Source: Streptococcus australis (lineage in GTDB: Bacteria; Bacillota; Bacilli; Lactobacillales; Streptococcaceae). From it: a stretch of DNA of 64,000 nt. Every line of letters begins with the position of its first letter. Position 1 is the stretch's first letter. Shown piece after piece: positions 16,157-25,215 of the stretch. The position numbers were made by a program, and so were the translations under genes. The notes beneath the pieces were generated by a model that saw nothing but the letters and a program-made list of their open reading frames with translations, did not search any database and was not told where the DNA came from. The stretch covers positions 1 through 64,000 of the forward strand of contig NZ_JADNGY010000005.1 of the NCBI RefSeq assembly GCF_015553625.1, in the 5' to 3' direction.

Positions 16157-16849
16157 ATGAATTATTATTTTATAATGGATGATAAATCCAATAAGACTTT
16201 TAATTTTGATGTTGAATATGGGCGAGTTGATTTTGAAATACAAAAAAAACCTTACGAAGAAGAATGGACTAAACCAATAGATTATATTTACAATCCAAAT
16301 TGTCCTGATGTGATCTATTATAATTTTGTGAATAAAAAACAATACATAAATAAAATAAATTTTGATTATGATTATTATTGGTATTCCCATGGTTTTATCC
16401 TTTCTAAAAAGTTAGCAACCATTTTTAAACAATTCAAGATTCAAGGTCATGTTTGGAAAAAGCTTAAATTTACAGTGAATGGCGATGTCATGGAATCTCC
16501 TGACTTTTATCTATTAAAATTTAATACCTATACCAAAGATAATCCTGCTCCTGATTTTATTGATTATGAGAAAACAGAATCATTACCTTCTAAAACGATG
16601 TATACAGTTTCAAGAAAACTGGTCTTAAAAGAGGATGTTGACTATGATATTTTTAAGCCTGGAAGGGTTGAATTACTTGCAGCGGCTGGCTTTGTCGTTA
16701 CGGAGGAAGTAAAAGAAGCCATCGAAACGAATCACTGTGGTCGAGGCATTCGTTTTTTACCGATTGAAACAGCTCAAGAAGAATATTGTAAGAATAGTTT
16801 TAAGGATTTTACTAGTTTATTAAAAAGAGCAAAGCCTAAATTACCCTAA
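16157..16849 (+). CDS. Imm11-like (DUF1629) putative immunity protein
   Basis: A 230-residue soluble protein rich in aromatic residues. The N-terminal YYFIMDDKSN, the internal LPSKTMYTVSRKLVLKEDV and the C-terminal VTEEVKEAIETNHCGRGIRFLPIE follow the layout of the Imm11/DUF1629 family (a late strand-helix unit with a G-x-x-F-x-P end). Coding sequence is AT-richer than its neighbours, in keeping with recent transfer. GGAG precedes ATG 16157. Family assignment is tentative. Confidence 0.55.
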   Translation: MNYYFIMDDKSNKTFNFDVEYGRVDFEIQKKPYEEEWTKPIDYIYNPNCPDVIYYNFVNKKQYINKINFDYDYYWYSHGFILSKKLATIFKQFKIQGHVWKKLKFTVNGDVMESPDFYLLKFNTYTKDNPAPDFIDYEKTESLPSKTMYTVSRKLVLKEDVDYDIFKPGRVELLAAAGFVVTEEVKEAIETNHCGRGIRFLPIETAQEEYCKNSFKDFTSLLKRAKPKLP

Positions 16850-16949
16850 CATTAAGTATTCCTTTAAAAAATAAGACTCTAGTCTACATCATTCGAGATT
16901 TCAGGCAGAAAATATCAGAAGAAAATGCTTCTAAAAGGAGAGATAAGAT

Positions 16950-17270
16950 ATGAAGAAAACATACTTTGTTTATCAAGATAGTGGAGCGATAGAAAGGCAA
17001 AGTGACGGAGTTGAGTTCTGTAAAATACCGGAGTTTTGTGATGATCAGATCTATTTTTATTGCGATGAATATATGCTTTTTTGGACCTCCATTGAGGATG
17101 TAGGTAACATGAATAAAGCTAGGGATTTTAAATTAAAAGATAACATAGTACCAGCAACGCTAGAAGAGATTAGTGATGAAGGATTGATTGGCTACATAGA
17201 TACAGTGAAACAATACAATATTGAGAATGGAAAAGTTGTAGGAATGATCTATATCCATTTAGACTCCTAG
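16950..17270 (+). CDS. Hypothetical small acidic island protein
   Basis: A 106-residue acidic soluble protein with mixed strand and helix content (YFVYQDSGAIERQSDG, IYFYCDEYMLFWTSIEDV). No known family is recognised; size and context suggest another immunity protein. The leader TTCTAAAAGGAGAGATAAGA immediately before ATG is nearly the same as that before the gene at 18570, a hint of modular recombination between island genes. Confidence 0.5.
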   Translation: MKKTYFVYQDSGAIERQSDGVEFCKIPEFCDDQIYFYCDEYMLFWTSIEDVGNMNKARDFKLKDNIVPATLEEISDEGLIGYIDTVKQYNIENGKVVGMIYIHLDS

Positions 17271-17320
17271 TAAACTGTAACGAACAACTCTTAACATCCT
17301 ATGAAAGAGCAGGTAATGAA

Positions 17321-17866
17321 ATGAAAGAGGCCAAAGAACTCTTCGTAAAAAATGGCTTTTCGCGACTAAAGCGAACCAATAACTATTATAAAATCAATCA
17401 TGATTTTTACACGGTGATCTATTTTCAACGAAAATCAGATGGTACTGCCTATTTCGTTAATATTGGCATTCATCCCCTCTTTCTGGACTCGGGACTGTTA
17501 GAAGAAGTGGATTGTGCTCTAAGGACTCGATTAGGTTCTATCGATAATAGAAATGGCATGGATCAAGCTGAATTGGAAAATGCTGTCCAAGAGGCCATCG
17601 ATTTTACTACTCAGTATTCATCGTATCCTACCGTATTTTCAAGCATAAATCCCGAGAAGGATCTTGAGAAGGATGGGTTGCTAAAAGAATTCTCTATCAC
17701 CAAAGTGAACTTATGCAGATTGTATGTTGAGTATTATGATACCATCGATTCTGAGAAGGTAGCTTTAGATTTTGCAAACTATGGCTTATCCATTACACCT
17801 AAGATTGCCTCTGTACCTAAAAACTTCTTTAAAACCTATATTCGTTCGGGAGAAGTTTTAAAATAA
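17321..17866 (+). CDS. DUF4304-type protein
   Basis: A 181-residue protein whose start (FVKNGFSRLKRTNNYYKINHDFYTVIYFQRK, shown here only as a pattern of GF-x-R, YY-x-I and Y-x-V-I-x-FQ) matches DUF4304: a helix, then a strand with hydrophobic-Q residues, then VNIGIHP. DUF4304 genes recur in bacterial immunity islands next to SUKH genes, but no activity has been assigned. It has only a weak ribosome site. Confidence in the family is moderate. Confidence 0.65.
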   Translation: MKEAKELFVKNGFSRLKRTNNYYKINHDFYTVIYFQRKSDGTAYFVNIGIHPLFLDSGLLEEVDCALRTRLGSIDNRNGMDQAELENAVQEAIDFTTQYSSYPTVFSSINPEKDLEKDGLLKEFSITKVNLCRLYVEYYDTIDSEKVALDFANYGLSITPKIASVPKNFFKTYIRSGEVLK

Positions 17867-17998
17867 TATTACCAGTAATTTGAGATTAGGAAGGGATGAT
17901 GGTCAAAGGGGAGAGTTTCTCAATAAAGTAAGTAATAGTCAAGAATGCTAGTCTAAACCTGTTCAGTAAAGGATGTGTCGCAAAAATTGGGGGAAAAG

Positions 17999-18361
17999 TT
18001 GAAAAGTAGAGATAATTTTCATAGACACTATTTAGTATTGTGGAACCTAATGATGTCCATAGAAAGTAATGTTGTAACCAGTGAAGAGGCTGAGTTTCTA
18101 TATCCTTTTGATATGAGTAAAAAGGAAGATGTCCTTAAAGTATTTGATGCATTTGTGAAAGAGGATTTCTTGAGCCTAGAAGAAGAGAAGCAGAAGCAAG
18201 TGCTTGAGACCATTGAGGATGTTATACGGGCTGGAGATAAAGTGGTTGAGCATTTTTTTGAATATGAATTTGGTTTTGCTTCAAAAGAGCCAAGAAATAA
18301 AGTTGCCTTTCTAGAATTGGTTAAGGATATATTAGTCTCTTATTTGTCCATCTCAGACTAG
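17999..18361 (+). CDS. Hypothetical helical island protein
   Basis: About 120 residues, mainly helical and acidic (EEAEFLYPFDMSKKEDVLKVFDAFVKEDF; AGDKVVEHFFEYEFGF). No family recognised. Start choice is uncertain. TTG 17999 has GGGGG 5 nt upstream, while the more upstream GTG 17975 has AAAGGA only one nt away; the first ATG comes too late, near residue 26. Helical proteins of this size are common as bacteriocin or toxin immunity factors; that is inference from context. Confidence 0.5.
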   Translation: MKSRDNFHRHYLVLWNLMMSIESNVVTSEEAEFLYPFDMSKKEDVLKVFDAFVKEDFLSLEEEKQKQVLETIEDVIRAGDKVVEHFFEYEFGFASKEPRNKVAFLELVKDILVSYLSISD

Positions 18362-18458
18362 TCATCTATTTTCCTTTGAATTTTAAGAATGAAATTTATG
18401 GACTTCGAGGTCGCGTATTTTAAGAGTAGTTGACAGCCTCAACCCAAGACTTAGCTGA

Positions 18459-18493
18459 GTGAGGATGATCTATTTAAGGTTTATAATCCTCAC
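18459..18493. other. Inverted repeat in a 208-nt gap
   Basis: GTGAGGAT and ATCCTCAC form an exact 8-bp stem with a 19-nt loop in the gap between 18362 and 18569. There is no T-run, so it is not a typical terminator. Nothing else coding is visible in this gap. Confidence 0.4.
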
Positions 18494-18569
18494 ATGGGAA
18501 GAGTACTTACGCAAAATAGCGGATAGGCAAGAAAGAATGGTTTGATGATTCTAAAAGGAGAAATAAGAG

Positions 18570-18929
18570 ATGAAAAACTATTTACTGGATGAAAGGATAT
18601 TTCAGTATCCTGAATCGTTTAAAAAATTGATCGAACTCAATTTAGTTGATTTTGATATTTGGTATCTGTTAGATTCAGAATGGGCCCTGTCTTTGTATGA
18701 GGGATTGCAGGAAAGGTACCCAACCCGAAAGTTGATTCCATTTGCTAAAAGAGGAGATTGTGATGATACAGCTTGTTTTGAAATAGGAAAGGGCAATAAG
18801 GTCCAACTCATTCATGATTTTGCTGCAGAAGGCTGGGAACAACGAAAAGAGTTTAACGATTTTTGGGAATGGGTAGAATATGCGGTCAAATGCATGATAG
18901 AGTACAATAAAGAGGATGGGATTGAATAA
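18570..18929 (+). CDS. SUKH-like putative immunity protein (short)
   Basis: A 119-residue acidic protein. The run PFAKRGDCDDTACFEIG, followed by VQLIHDFAAEGWEQRKEFNDFWEW, matches the C-terminal half of small SMI1/KNR4 relatives, in which a D-D-x-ACF strand precedes HDFA-x-GWE-x-R and an FW-WF helix. AAAAGGAG precedes ATG 18570. It shares its 5' leader with the gene at 16950 despite unrelated coding sequence. Immunity function is inferred. Confidence 0.65.
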   Translation: MKNYLLDERIFQYPESFKKLIELNLVDFDIWYLLDSEWALSLYEGLQERYPTRKLIPFAKRGDCDDTACFEIGKGNKVQLIHDFAAEGWEQRKEFNDFWEWVEYAVKCMIEYNKEDGIE

Positions 18930-18993
18930 TCGCAAGCTCTTTTCTAGGGACGAAGGAACTCGTCTCTAATGATTTACAAGGTAAGGAGAACAA

Positions 18994-19581
18994 ATGGAAA
19001 TGATCCCCCAATTATTAAATGAGATTGAAAAAAGTCTCCAACAGCTAGATCATCCTTGTGTAGACCATCTAAATCCGGGCATATCTTCTCTAAAAATCCA
19101 AGAATTGTTTGAGGAAATCCCATTGCAGCCAACTCAGGACTTGCGTGCTCTTTATACTTGGAGAAACGGGTCAAAAGATTGTGAGGGAATCGCACTCGGT
19201 GAGCTGGCATTTTTTCCTGGTTTCTATTTGATGTCTCTGGAAGAAAGTATCCAGACCTACTTAGAACTAAGAGAAACGGATGCTTGGGACAAATCTTGGT
19301 TCCCAATTTTTGCCAGTGGAGGTGGAGATTTTTATGCCATGAACCTAGCTTCAGAAGCTCAGGGACAAATTCTTGGTTTTTATGTATTTGAAGAAGAGAC
19401 CCAGGTCGAATACCGGTCATTGAAATCTATGCTTGCAACCCTTAAAGCATGTTATGAACAAGGCATTATTTTCCGGAATGAACAAGGCTACTTGGATATG
19501 GATTATAGGAAGCATGCTGAGATAGCGCATGACATAAATCCAGAGGTGAAGATATGGCTTGAATTCTTAAAGGAGATATAA
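18994..19581 (+). CDS. SMI1/KNR4 (SUKH) family immunity protein
   Basis: A 195-residue acidic protein with a clear SUKH arrangement: PTQDLRALYTWRNGSKD, a segment with LAFFPGFYLMSLEESIQTY, WFPIFASGGGDFYAMNL and a closing helix. This is the SMI1/KNR4 fold used by immunity proteins against many secreted toxins. AAGGAG precedes ATG 18994. It is followed after 23 nt by a frameshifted immunity-like gene. Family confident; target unknown. Confidence 0.8.
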   Translation: MEMIPQLLNEIEKSLQQLDHPCVDHLNPGISSLKIQELFEEIPLQPTQDLRALYTWRNGSKDCEGIALGELAFFPGFYLMSLEESIQTYLELRETDAWDKSWFPIFASGGGDFYAMNLASEAQGQILGFYVFEEETQVEYRSLKSMLATLKACYEQGIIFRNEQGYLDMDYRKHAEIAHDINPEVKIWLEFLKEI

Positions 19582-19604
19582 GAGGAATGACCAAGGAGAG
19601 AAAA

Positions 19605-20154
19605 ATGGCAGTAGTGACTGTATTAAAAAAGATCATTAGACTCTATAAGGAAACAACGTTTATTCCCCAACCAGTGAGTTTTTCAAACGAAAATTTAAGG
19701 ATTCAGTCCTCAGATTTGACAGGAGAATTACTTGATTACTATCAACATATAGTGTTCAAAGAGAATTTATCTTTTGCCAATCAAAATTTTAATATCATTT
19801 TGTTGCCATTAGATTCTCCTACCAGGACAGTCGAATGTTGGGCCTTACAAGATGTTCTTCAGTTTAGTGAAGGGCAATACCAGATATGCTACTACAGATA
19901 CAGACGATATTCTTTTCTGTGATATGCAAGATGAAAGTTCTCCAGTTTACGCGGGCAGGCCTGGAGATCCTATTTTCTACAAACTCAGCGATAGTTTGAC
20001 GGAGTTTTTGGAGTTCTATTTCGCTTTTTCAAATTTTTGGGGCCAAAGAGAAGATGTCCCTCTGGAGGAATTTATTGCTGGGACAGGTGACTTAATAGAG
20101 CACTACCTTTCCCCAGACGTCCAAGCGACAGCGAAAGAATTTCTATTAAGGTAA
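19605..20154 (+). pseudogene. Frameshifted paralog of the gene at 12223
   Basis: The first frame (start ATG 19605, preceded by AAGGAG) matches the N-terminal half of the 12223 protein and derails after CWALQD. The continuation, in the next frame, matches the C-terminal half (ILFCDMQDESSPVY, FYKLSDSLTEFLEFY, then an acidic tail). The break falls near 19855-19862 (GATGTTCTTC), where one missing base would restore an intact protein of about 183 residues. It is either a recently inactivated immunity gene or a sequencing error. Confidence 0.75.
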
Positions 20155-20226
20155 GAGTGAGCTGAGATAGATTTGCAATTAAAGCCCTTCTCTATAACAA
20201 AAAATGAACTGGATAGGAGAAAAGAA

Positions 20227-20832
20227 ATGAATGTTAAAGAACTAATTGAAGAGGTTGAAAATGATGTTGATTTAGCATCCTATATCAGTCTTGTACCCAA
20301 AAAGAATAAGAAGACCCAAGCTGTCTATCTCGAATCACTGAATCATCTGGCCTATTTACTTTATCTGGATGGTCAAGAGGAAACGGCTAAGGAATTATTA
20401 GATAGGATCATACAGGTTCCATTTGAAGGGAATTTTAACACCTGGACCTTTATTGATAGCTCTCTGGTTTTATTGGCTTATCTGGAAAGAGAGGTAGAAA
20501 ATCAGGTATTCGTCTATAAAAAACTCCTTTTGTCTCCGTTAGAACAAGGGGAGGAATTAACTCAAAAAATTAGAAGGAGAGTTCATCAGAGATTTTTGAA
20601 TGGCGATAGCCTGGAGCAAAAGCTTGCAAAAATCGAAAAGGCTCCAAGCCCTGAATCAGAAATGGAACGTCGTCTGCTATACTTGGCAGATTTGTTGAAG
20701 ATTCACCTCTTTATTACTGAGTCAACTTGTGAAGAGACAGATATTCAGACAAAAATCGAAGAGAATATGGAGATACTAAAGAAGTATATCAAGGAGCATG
20801 AAATTTATAGCCTCTTTCCTTTTAAAGGATAA
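20227..20832 (+). CDS. DUF6707-like protein, last gene of the island
   Basis: A 201-residue helical protein (LNHLAYLLYLDGQEETAKELLDRI is TPR-like) resembling DUF6707 members found near immunity genes. ATG 20227 follows TAGGAG; upstream in-frame codons from 20173 lack a ribosome site. A BOX-like repeat begins 26 nt after the stop and marks the end of the island. Function unknown; family recalled with moderate confidence. Confidence 0.6.
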   Translation: MNVKELIEEVENDVDLASYISLVPKKNKKTQAVYLESLNHLAYLLYLDGQEETAKELLDRIIQVPFEGNFNTWTFIDSSLVLLAYLEREVENQVFVYKKLLLSPLEQGEELTQKIRRRVHQRFLNGDSLEQKLAKIEKAPSPESEMERRLLYLADLLKIHLFITESTCEETDIQTKIEENMEILKKYIKEHEIYSLFPFKG

Positions 20833-20857
20833 GGTGAGCTAGCAATCTTGGATTTTT

Positions 20858-20962
20858 ATACTCTTCGAAAATCAAATTCAAACCACGTCAGCTTCGCCTT
20901 GCCGTACTCAAGTACAGCCTGCGGCTAGCTTCCTGGTTTGCTCTTTGATTTTCATTGAGTAT
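20858..20962. repeat. BOX-type intergenic repeat
   Basis: A 105-bp element bounded by imperfect inverted ends (ATACTCTTCGAAAATC and GATTTTCATTGAGTAT). It contains CGTCAGCTTCGCCTTGCCGTA, which differs at one position from the complement of the widely used BOX-A1R primer target. This is the pneumococcal/mitis-group BOX family, here without an evident boxB. It sits at the boundary between the immunity island and the next genes. Confidence 0.8.
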
Positions 20963-20977
20963 TAGAAAGAATGGAAT

Positions 20978-21478
20978 ATGGAAATCAAAAAACACTTTGG
21001 TGTATATGGAGTCTGTTTTCAAGACGGGAAACTTCTCTGCATTGAGAAAACGAGAGGACCTTATCAGTATCGTTTTGATTTACCGGGTGGTAGTCAGGAA
21101 CTCGGTGAGGGGTTGACAGAAACTCTCAAGAGAGAAGTTCAGGAAGAGACAGGATATGCGATAAGCTCTTATTCAAAACCTAGGATTTATGATGTGCTGG
21201 TTCAGGAAGAAGGGCAAGATTTCGCAGTACACCATATCATGGCCTTTTATGATATCGTCCTCGATTTCGAACGCTCTCAACAATCCCTTCCTCAGGAGCT
21301 TCTTGATGGAAGCAATGATTCAGCAAATGCAATTTGGTTGAATTTGGAAGAAGTTACTGCAGACAATGCTTCGCCTGTAGTATTGAAGGCCAAGGCAGAG
21401 TTGCGAGGATTTCCAGAATTAGATAAGACCTCTTACATGAATTGGAAGGTAAAGAAGGAGAATTATGGAACTATTTAA
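20978..21478 (+). CDS. Nudix hydrolase
   Basis: A 166-residue Nudix protein. The Nudix box is complete: GGSQELGEGLTETLKREVQEETGY spans G-x5-E-x7-RE-x2-EE-x-GY near residues 38-61. Members hydrolyse nucleoside diphosphate-linked compounds; the substrate cannot be told. The start lies 15 nt after the BOX repeat and has only a weak ribosome site. It overlaps the following GNAT gene by 14 nt, so the two are likely co-translated. Confidence 0.88.
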   Translation: MEIKKHFGVYGVCFQDGKLLCIEKTRGPYQYRFDLPGGSQELGEGLTETLKREVQEETGYAISSYSKPRIYDVLVQEEGQDFAVHHIMAFYDIVLDFERSQQSLPQELLDGSNDSANAIWLNLEEVTADNASPVVLKAKAELRGFPELDKTSYMNWKVKKENYGTI

Positions 21479-22193
21479 AACATGGAAGAAAAATATGGTT
21501 CTCTATGGTCTTAAATCTCAAATCGGAACTGTCTACCGAAACAGTGATAGGACAACAAGTTTTTATGATGTTGGGAATTTTCTATTCCTAGCAGGGGAGT
21601 TGGATTCCAGATTTTGGGAAGATTTTGTTAGGAAATATGGTTTAGATTATAAGATTATCATTTCAGAAAATACCAATTGGCAAAATTTTCTATATCGGAA
21701 AGTGGAGCTAATTTCTTTTACTCGCTATTCTTTTAAAGATAAGGCAAATTTTCAAGTTGAATTTCTAAATGATCTAGTTAGTCAGTTAGAGGAAGATTAC
21801 AATATTATGCCTATTGATAATCATATTTATGACAGCTTTTCTGAGGAAGAATGGTCACAAGATTTACAAGGGGATTTTGAATCCTATCAGGATTTTGCTT
21901 TAAAAGGTGGATTTGGCTTTGTGATTCTTAAAAATAATAAAGTGATTGCTGGGATTTCCTCAGGGTTAGTTTACCATGGAGCAGTTGAAGTGGAAGTTGC
22001 AACTAGACCAAACGAACAAGGAAATGGATTTGCTAAAAAGCTTGGTGCTGCAATGATTCTAGAGAGTTTAAATAGAGATATGTTTCCACTTTGGGATGCT
22101 CATAACGAGGCTTCCAAAAAAGTAGCAGAATTTTTAGGATATGAGTTAGTTGAACCTTATGAAGCCTTTGAACTAAAGGAAAGCGTCATATAA
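21465..22193 (+). CDS. GNAT-family acetyltransferase
   Basis: A 242-residue protein. The acetyl-CoA motif is in the C-terminal half: EVEVATRPNEQGNGFAKKLGAAMI (the R/Q-x-x-G-x-G/A core), followed by LWDAHNEASKKVAEFLGYE. The layout fits the larger GNAT_acetyltran (PF12746) group. AAGGAG sits inside the end of the Nudix gene. It is part of a short same-direction set (Nudix, GNAT, PEP-enzyme-like, ASCH). Confidence 0.85.
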   Translation: MELFKTWKKNMVLYGLKSQIGTVYRNSDRTTSFYDVGNFLFLAGELDSRFWEDFVRKYGLDYKIIISENTNWQNFLYRKVELISFTRYSFKDKANFQVEFLNDLVSQLEEDYNIMPIDNHIYDSFSEEEWSQDLQGDFESYQDFALKGGFGFVILKNNKVIAGISSGLVYHGAVEVEVATRPNEQGNGFAKKLGAAMILESLNRDMFPLWDAHNEASKKVAEFLGYELVEPYEAFELKESVI

Positions 22194-22234
22194 TGATAGC
22201 TGATAGTGTAGCTTTTAAGACGAGGTGAATGAAC

Positions 22235-23137
22235 ATGCAAAATCAACTAGCTCTTAGTGGCGAAAAAATTGTTGAAAAAGTTTATCCCCATTTATTGCAC
22301 CACGTCGGCTTGATTCGTGGGGAATACTTGTTGAGAGAACTAAACCAAAACATCCTATTACCAAATTGTCAGCAATTTGTGAAAGATTATCTAGACACTA
22401 TTTGTCATTTGTACTCAGATGAAGAAGTCTGGTATCGCTTTTCAGAGTTAACAAATGCAGAAGCAAATATTCTAGACGGGACTAAAGAGTATTTTGACGA
22501 ACGCCACCCCTTATTTGGATACAGAGGTATCAGGCGTTTGTTGGCGTGTCCAGATGAATTTCAGGCTGAGACAAATGTTGTTACAGAAGTTTTTCAAACC
22601 AATCCCAATCTGTCTGTTATTTTTCCTTTTGTGAATGATGCCGACCAATTAAAACAAGCTATTACAGTATTGCGTCAGTATGGTTTTACCGGGAAAGTCG
22701 GCACGATGATTGAATTACCATCAGCTTATTTCGACTTGGACAGGATACTGGAAACTGGTATTTCAAAGATTGTAGTTGGAATGAATGATTTAACTTCTTT
22801 TATTTTTGCGACTGTGAGAAACAGTCAATGGCATGATATGGAAAGTCCAATTATGTTAGATATGTTGAGACAGATGCAGGATAAAGCAAGGATGAAAAAG
22901 ATTGATTTTGCTGTAGCAGGCTATCTGAATACTTCTTTCATACAAAAAATGAATCAGATGGGTATCGAATGTATTCTCCATTACAGCTCTATTCCAGAGA
23001 TTTTTGATTTAGAAATTGACCATCCAGACCATCTTAAACATATAAAAGAAGAAAGTAAAAAATTACAAAGGAGAACCCATGACACCGCAAGAAATGTGGA
23101 ATGTCTACAAACAAATCAACCCCTTGATTGGAGATGA
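22235..23137 (+). CDS. Stand-alone PEP-utilising-enzyme C-terminal (TIM barrel) domain protein
   Basis: A 300-residue protein matching the barrel of PEP synthase, PPDK and PTS enzyme I: RHPLFGYRGIRRLL (substrate-binding Arg), SVIFPFVNDADQL, GTMIELPSAYFDLDRIL (metal-binding Glu) and KIVVGMNDLTSF (metal-binding Asp). The N-terminal phosphohistidine and nucleotide-binding domains of those enzymes are absent. At the place of the usual catalytic Cys (G-x-CGE) it reads FAVAGYLNTSF, so PEP chemistry may be lost. ATG 22235 follows GAGGTG with 7-nt spacing. It overlaps the next gene by 59 nt. A ligand-binding or lyase-like role is possible but unproven. Confidence 0.75.
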   Translation: MQNQLALSGEKIVEKVYPHLLHHVGLIRGEYLLRELNQNILLPNCQQFVKDYLDTICHLYSDEEVWYRFSELTNAEANILDGTKEYFDERHPLFGYRGIRRLLACPDEFQAETNVVTEVFQTNPNLSVIFPFVNDADQLKQAITVLRQYGFTGKVGTMIELPSAYFDLDRILETGISKIVVGMNDLTSFIFATVRNSQWHDMESPIMLDMLRQMQDKARMKKIDFAVAGYLNTSFIQKMNQMGIECILHYSSIPEIFDLEIDHPDHLKHIKEESKKLQRRTHDTARNVECLQTNQPLDWR

Positions 23138-23519
23138 AATCGATGTCTGGGCTTTTGGAGTGGAAGCTGATCTCTTGGCTGATTTGGTTCTAAAAGGTGA
23201 AAAAACGGCTACGGTTTCAGCCTACGACCTTTACGCACTAGAGGACGAACCCCTTCCCCAAGAAGGGACCTTCGATGTCATTTTAGACAGTCAAAATCAG
23301 GCTGTCTGCATTGTCGAAATTACCAAGGTTTCTGTTCAGCCCTTCCATCAAGTGTCTGCTGACCATGCCTTCAAGGAAGGTGAAGGAGACAAATCTCTGG
23401 CCTATTGGCGTCAGGTTCATGAGGACTTTTTCAAAGACTGGTTAGGAGAAGCCGGTCTGGCTTTTACACCTGACAGTAAGGTGGTTTTAGAAGAATTTCG
23501 CAAGGTTTATCCATTATAG
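23079..23519 (+). CDS. ASCH-domain protein
   Basis: A 146-residue protein of the ASCH (ASC-1 homology, PUA-like) family, seen from KGEKTATVSAYDLY near 48, GTFDVILDSQNQAVCIVEITKV, and the terminal ALEEFRKVY-type helix. ASCH proteins bind RNA or, in some cases, hydrolyse N4-acetylcytidine. AAAGGAG precedes ATG 23079. The start is inside the preceding PEP-enzyme-like gene, in another frame; the overlap of 59 nt is large but both frames are protein-like. Confidence 0.85.
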   Translation: MTPQEMWNVYKQINPLIGDEIDVWAFGVEADLLADLVLKGEKTATVSAYDLYALEDEPLPQEGTFDVILDSQNQAVCIVEITKVSVQPFHQVSADHAFKEGEGDKSLAYWRQVHEDFFKDWLGEAGLAFTPDSKVVLEEFRKVYPL

Positions 23520-23520
23520 A

Positions 23521-23757
23521 ACGAGGCTGGGCAAAAACTGTCCAGCCTTCGATGTTTAATAGGAATAACTGTATGACGCAGTGGTTGATTGGCATCTTTG
23601 TTCGCTACTTAGCTCCAAAGATGACCTATGAAGATGGAAAACCATGTTTTCTTTATCTGCAACCTCCAACAGTCTCCCAGACTGTTGGAGCTGTGCGGGG
23701 GTGGGAAAACGAACTCTTTTTAATTAGTCGAAGTTCTTTCCCACTCCCTTTGGTTCG
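23521..23757 (+). repeat. Dispersed intergenic repeat (long form)
   Basis: This stretch begins with a GAGGCTGGGCA hairpin, contains ACGCAGTGGTTGA, TTTATCTGCAACCT and the hairpin CAACAGTCTCCCAGACTGTTG, and closes with GTGGGA...TCCCAC and a T-run. The same order of blocks occurs at 32673-32899, and the first third recurs at 36-113 on the other strand. A 70-codon open frame within it is not a gene. Confidence 0.75.
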
Positions 23758-23785
23758 GATCTAATTTTCCAAAAGGGCTAAAAAA

Positions 23786-25206
<1,421 letters not shown>

Positions 25207-25215
25207 GAGATTTTC

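Noticed and set aside
18362..18569. A decayed gene in the 208-nt gap
   Set aside because: No similarity to neighbouring genes could be seen in any frame; only an inverted repeat is present.
18974..19420. A 148-codon frame on the minus strand
   Set aside because: Antisense to a clear SUKH gene; no ribosome site and composition of a shadow frame.
8623..20832. Prophage, integrative element or classical defence island
   Set aside because: No integrase, transposase, phage structural genes, restriction-modification, CRISPR array or tRNA-type attachment repeat was seen; the contents fit immunity proteins better.
23552..23764. A 70-codon open frame with an ATG
   Set aside because: It lies wholly within a dispersed intergenic repeat whose other copies do not keep the frame.
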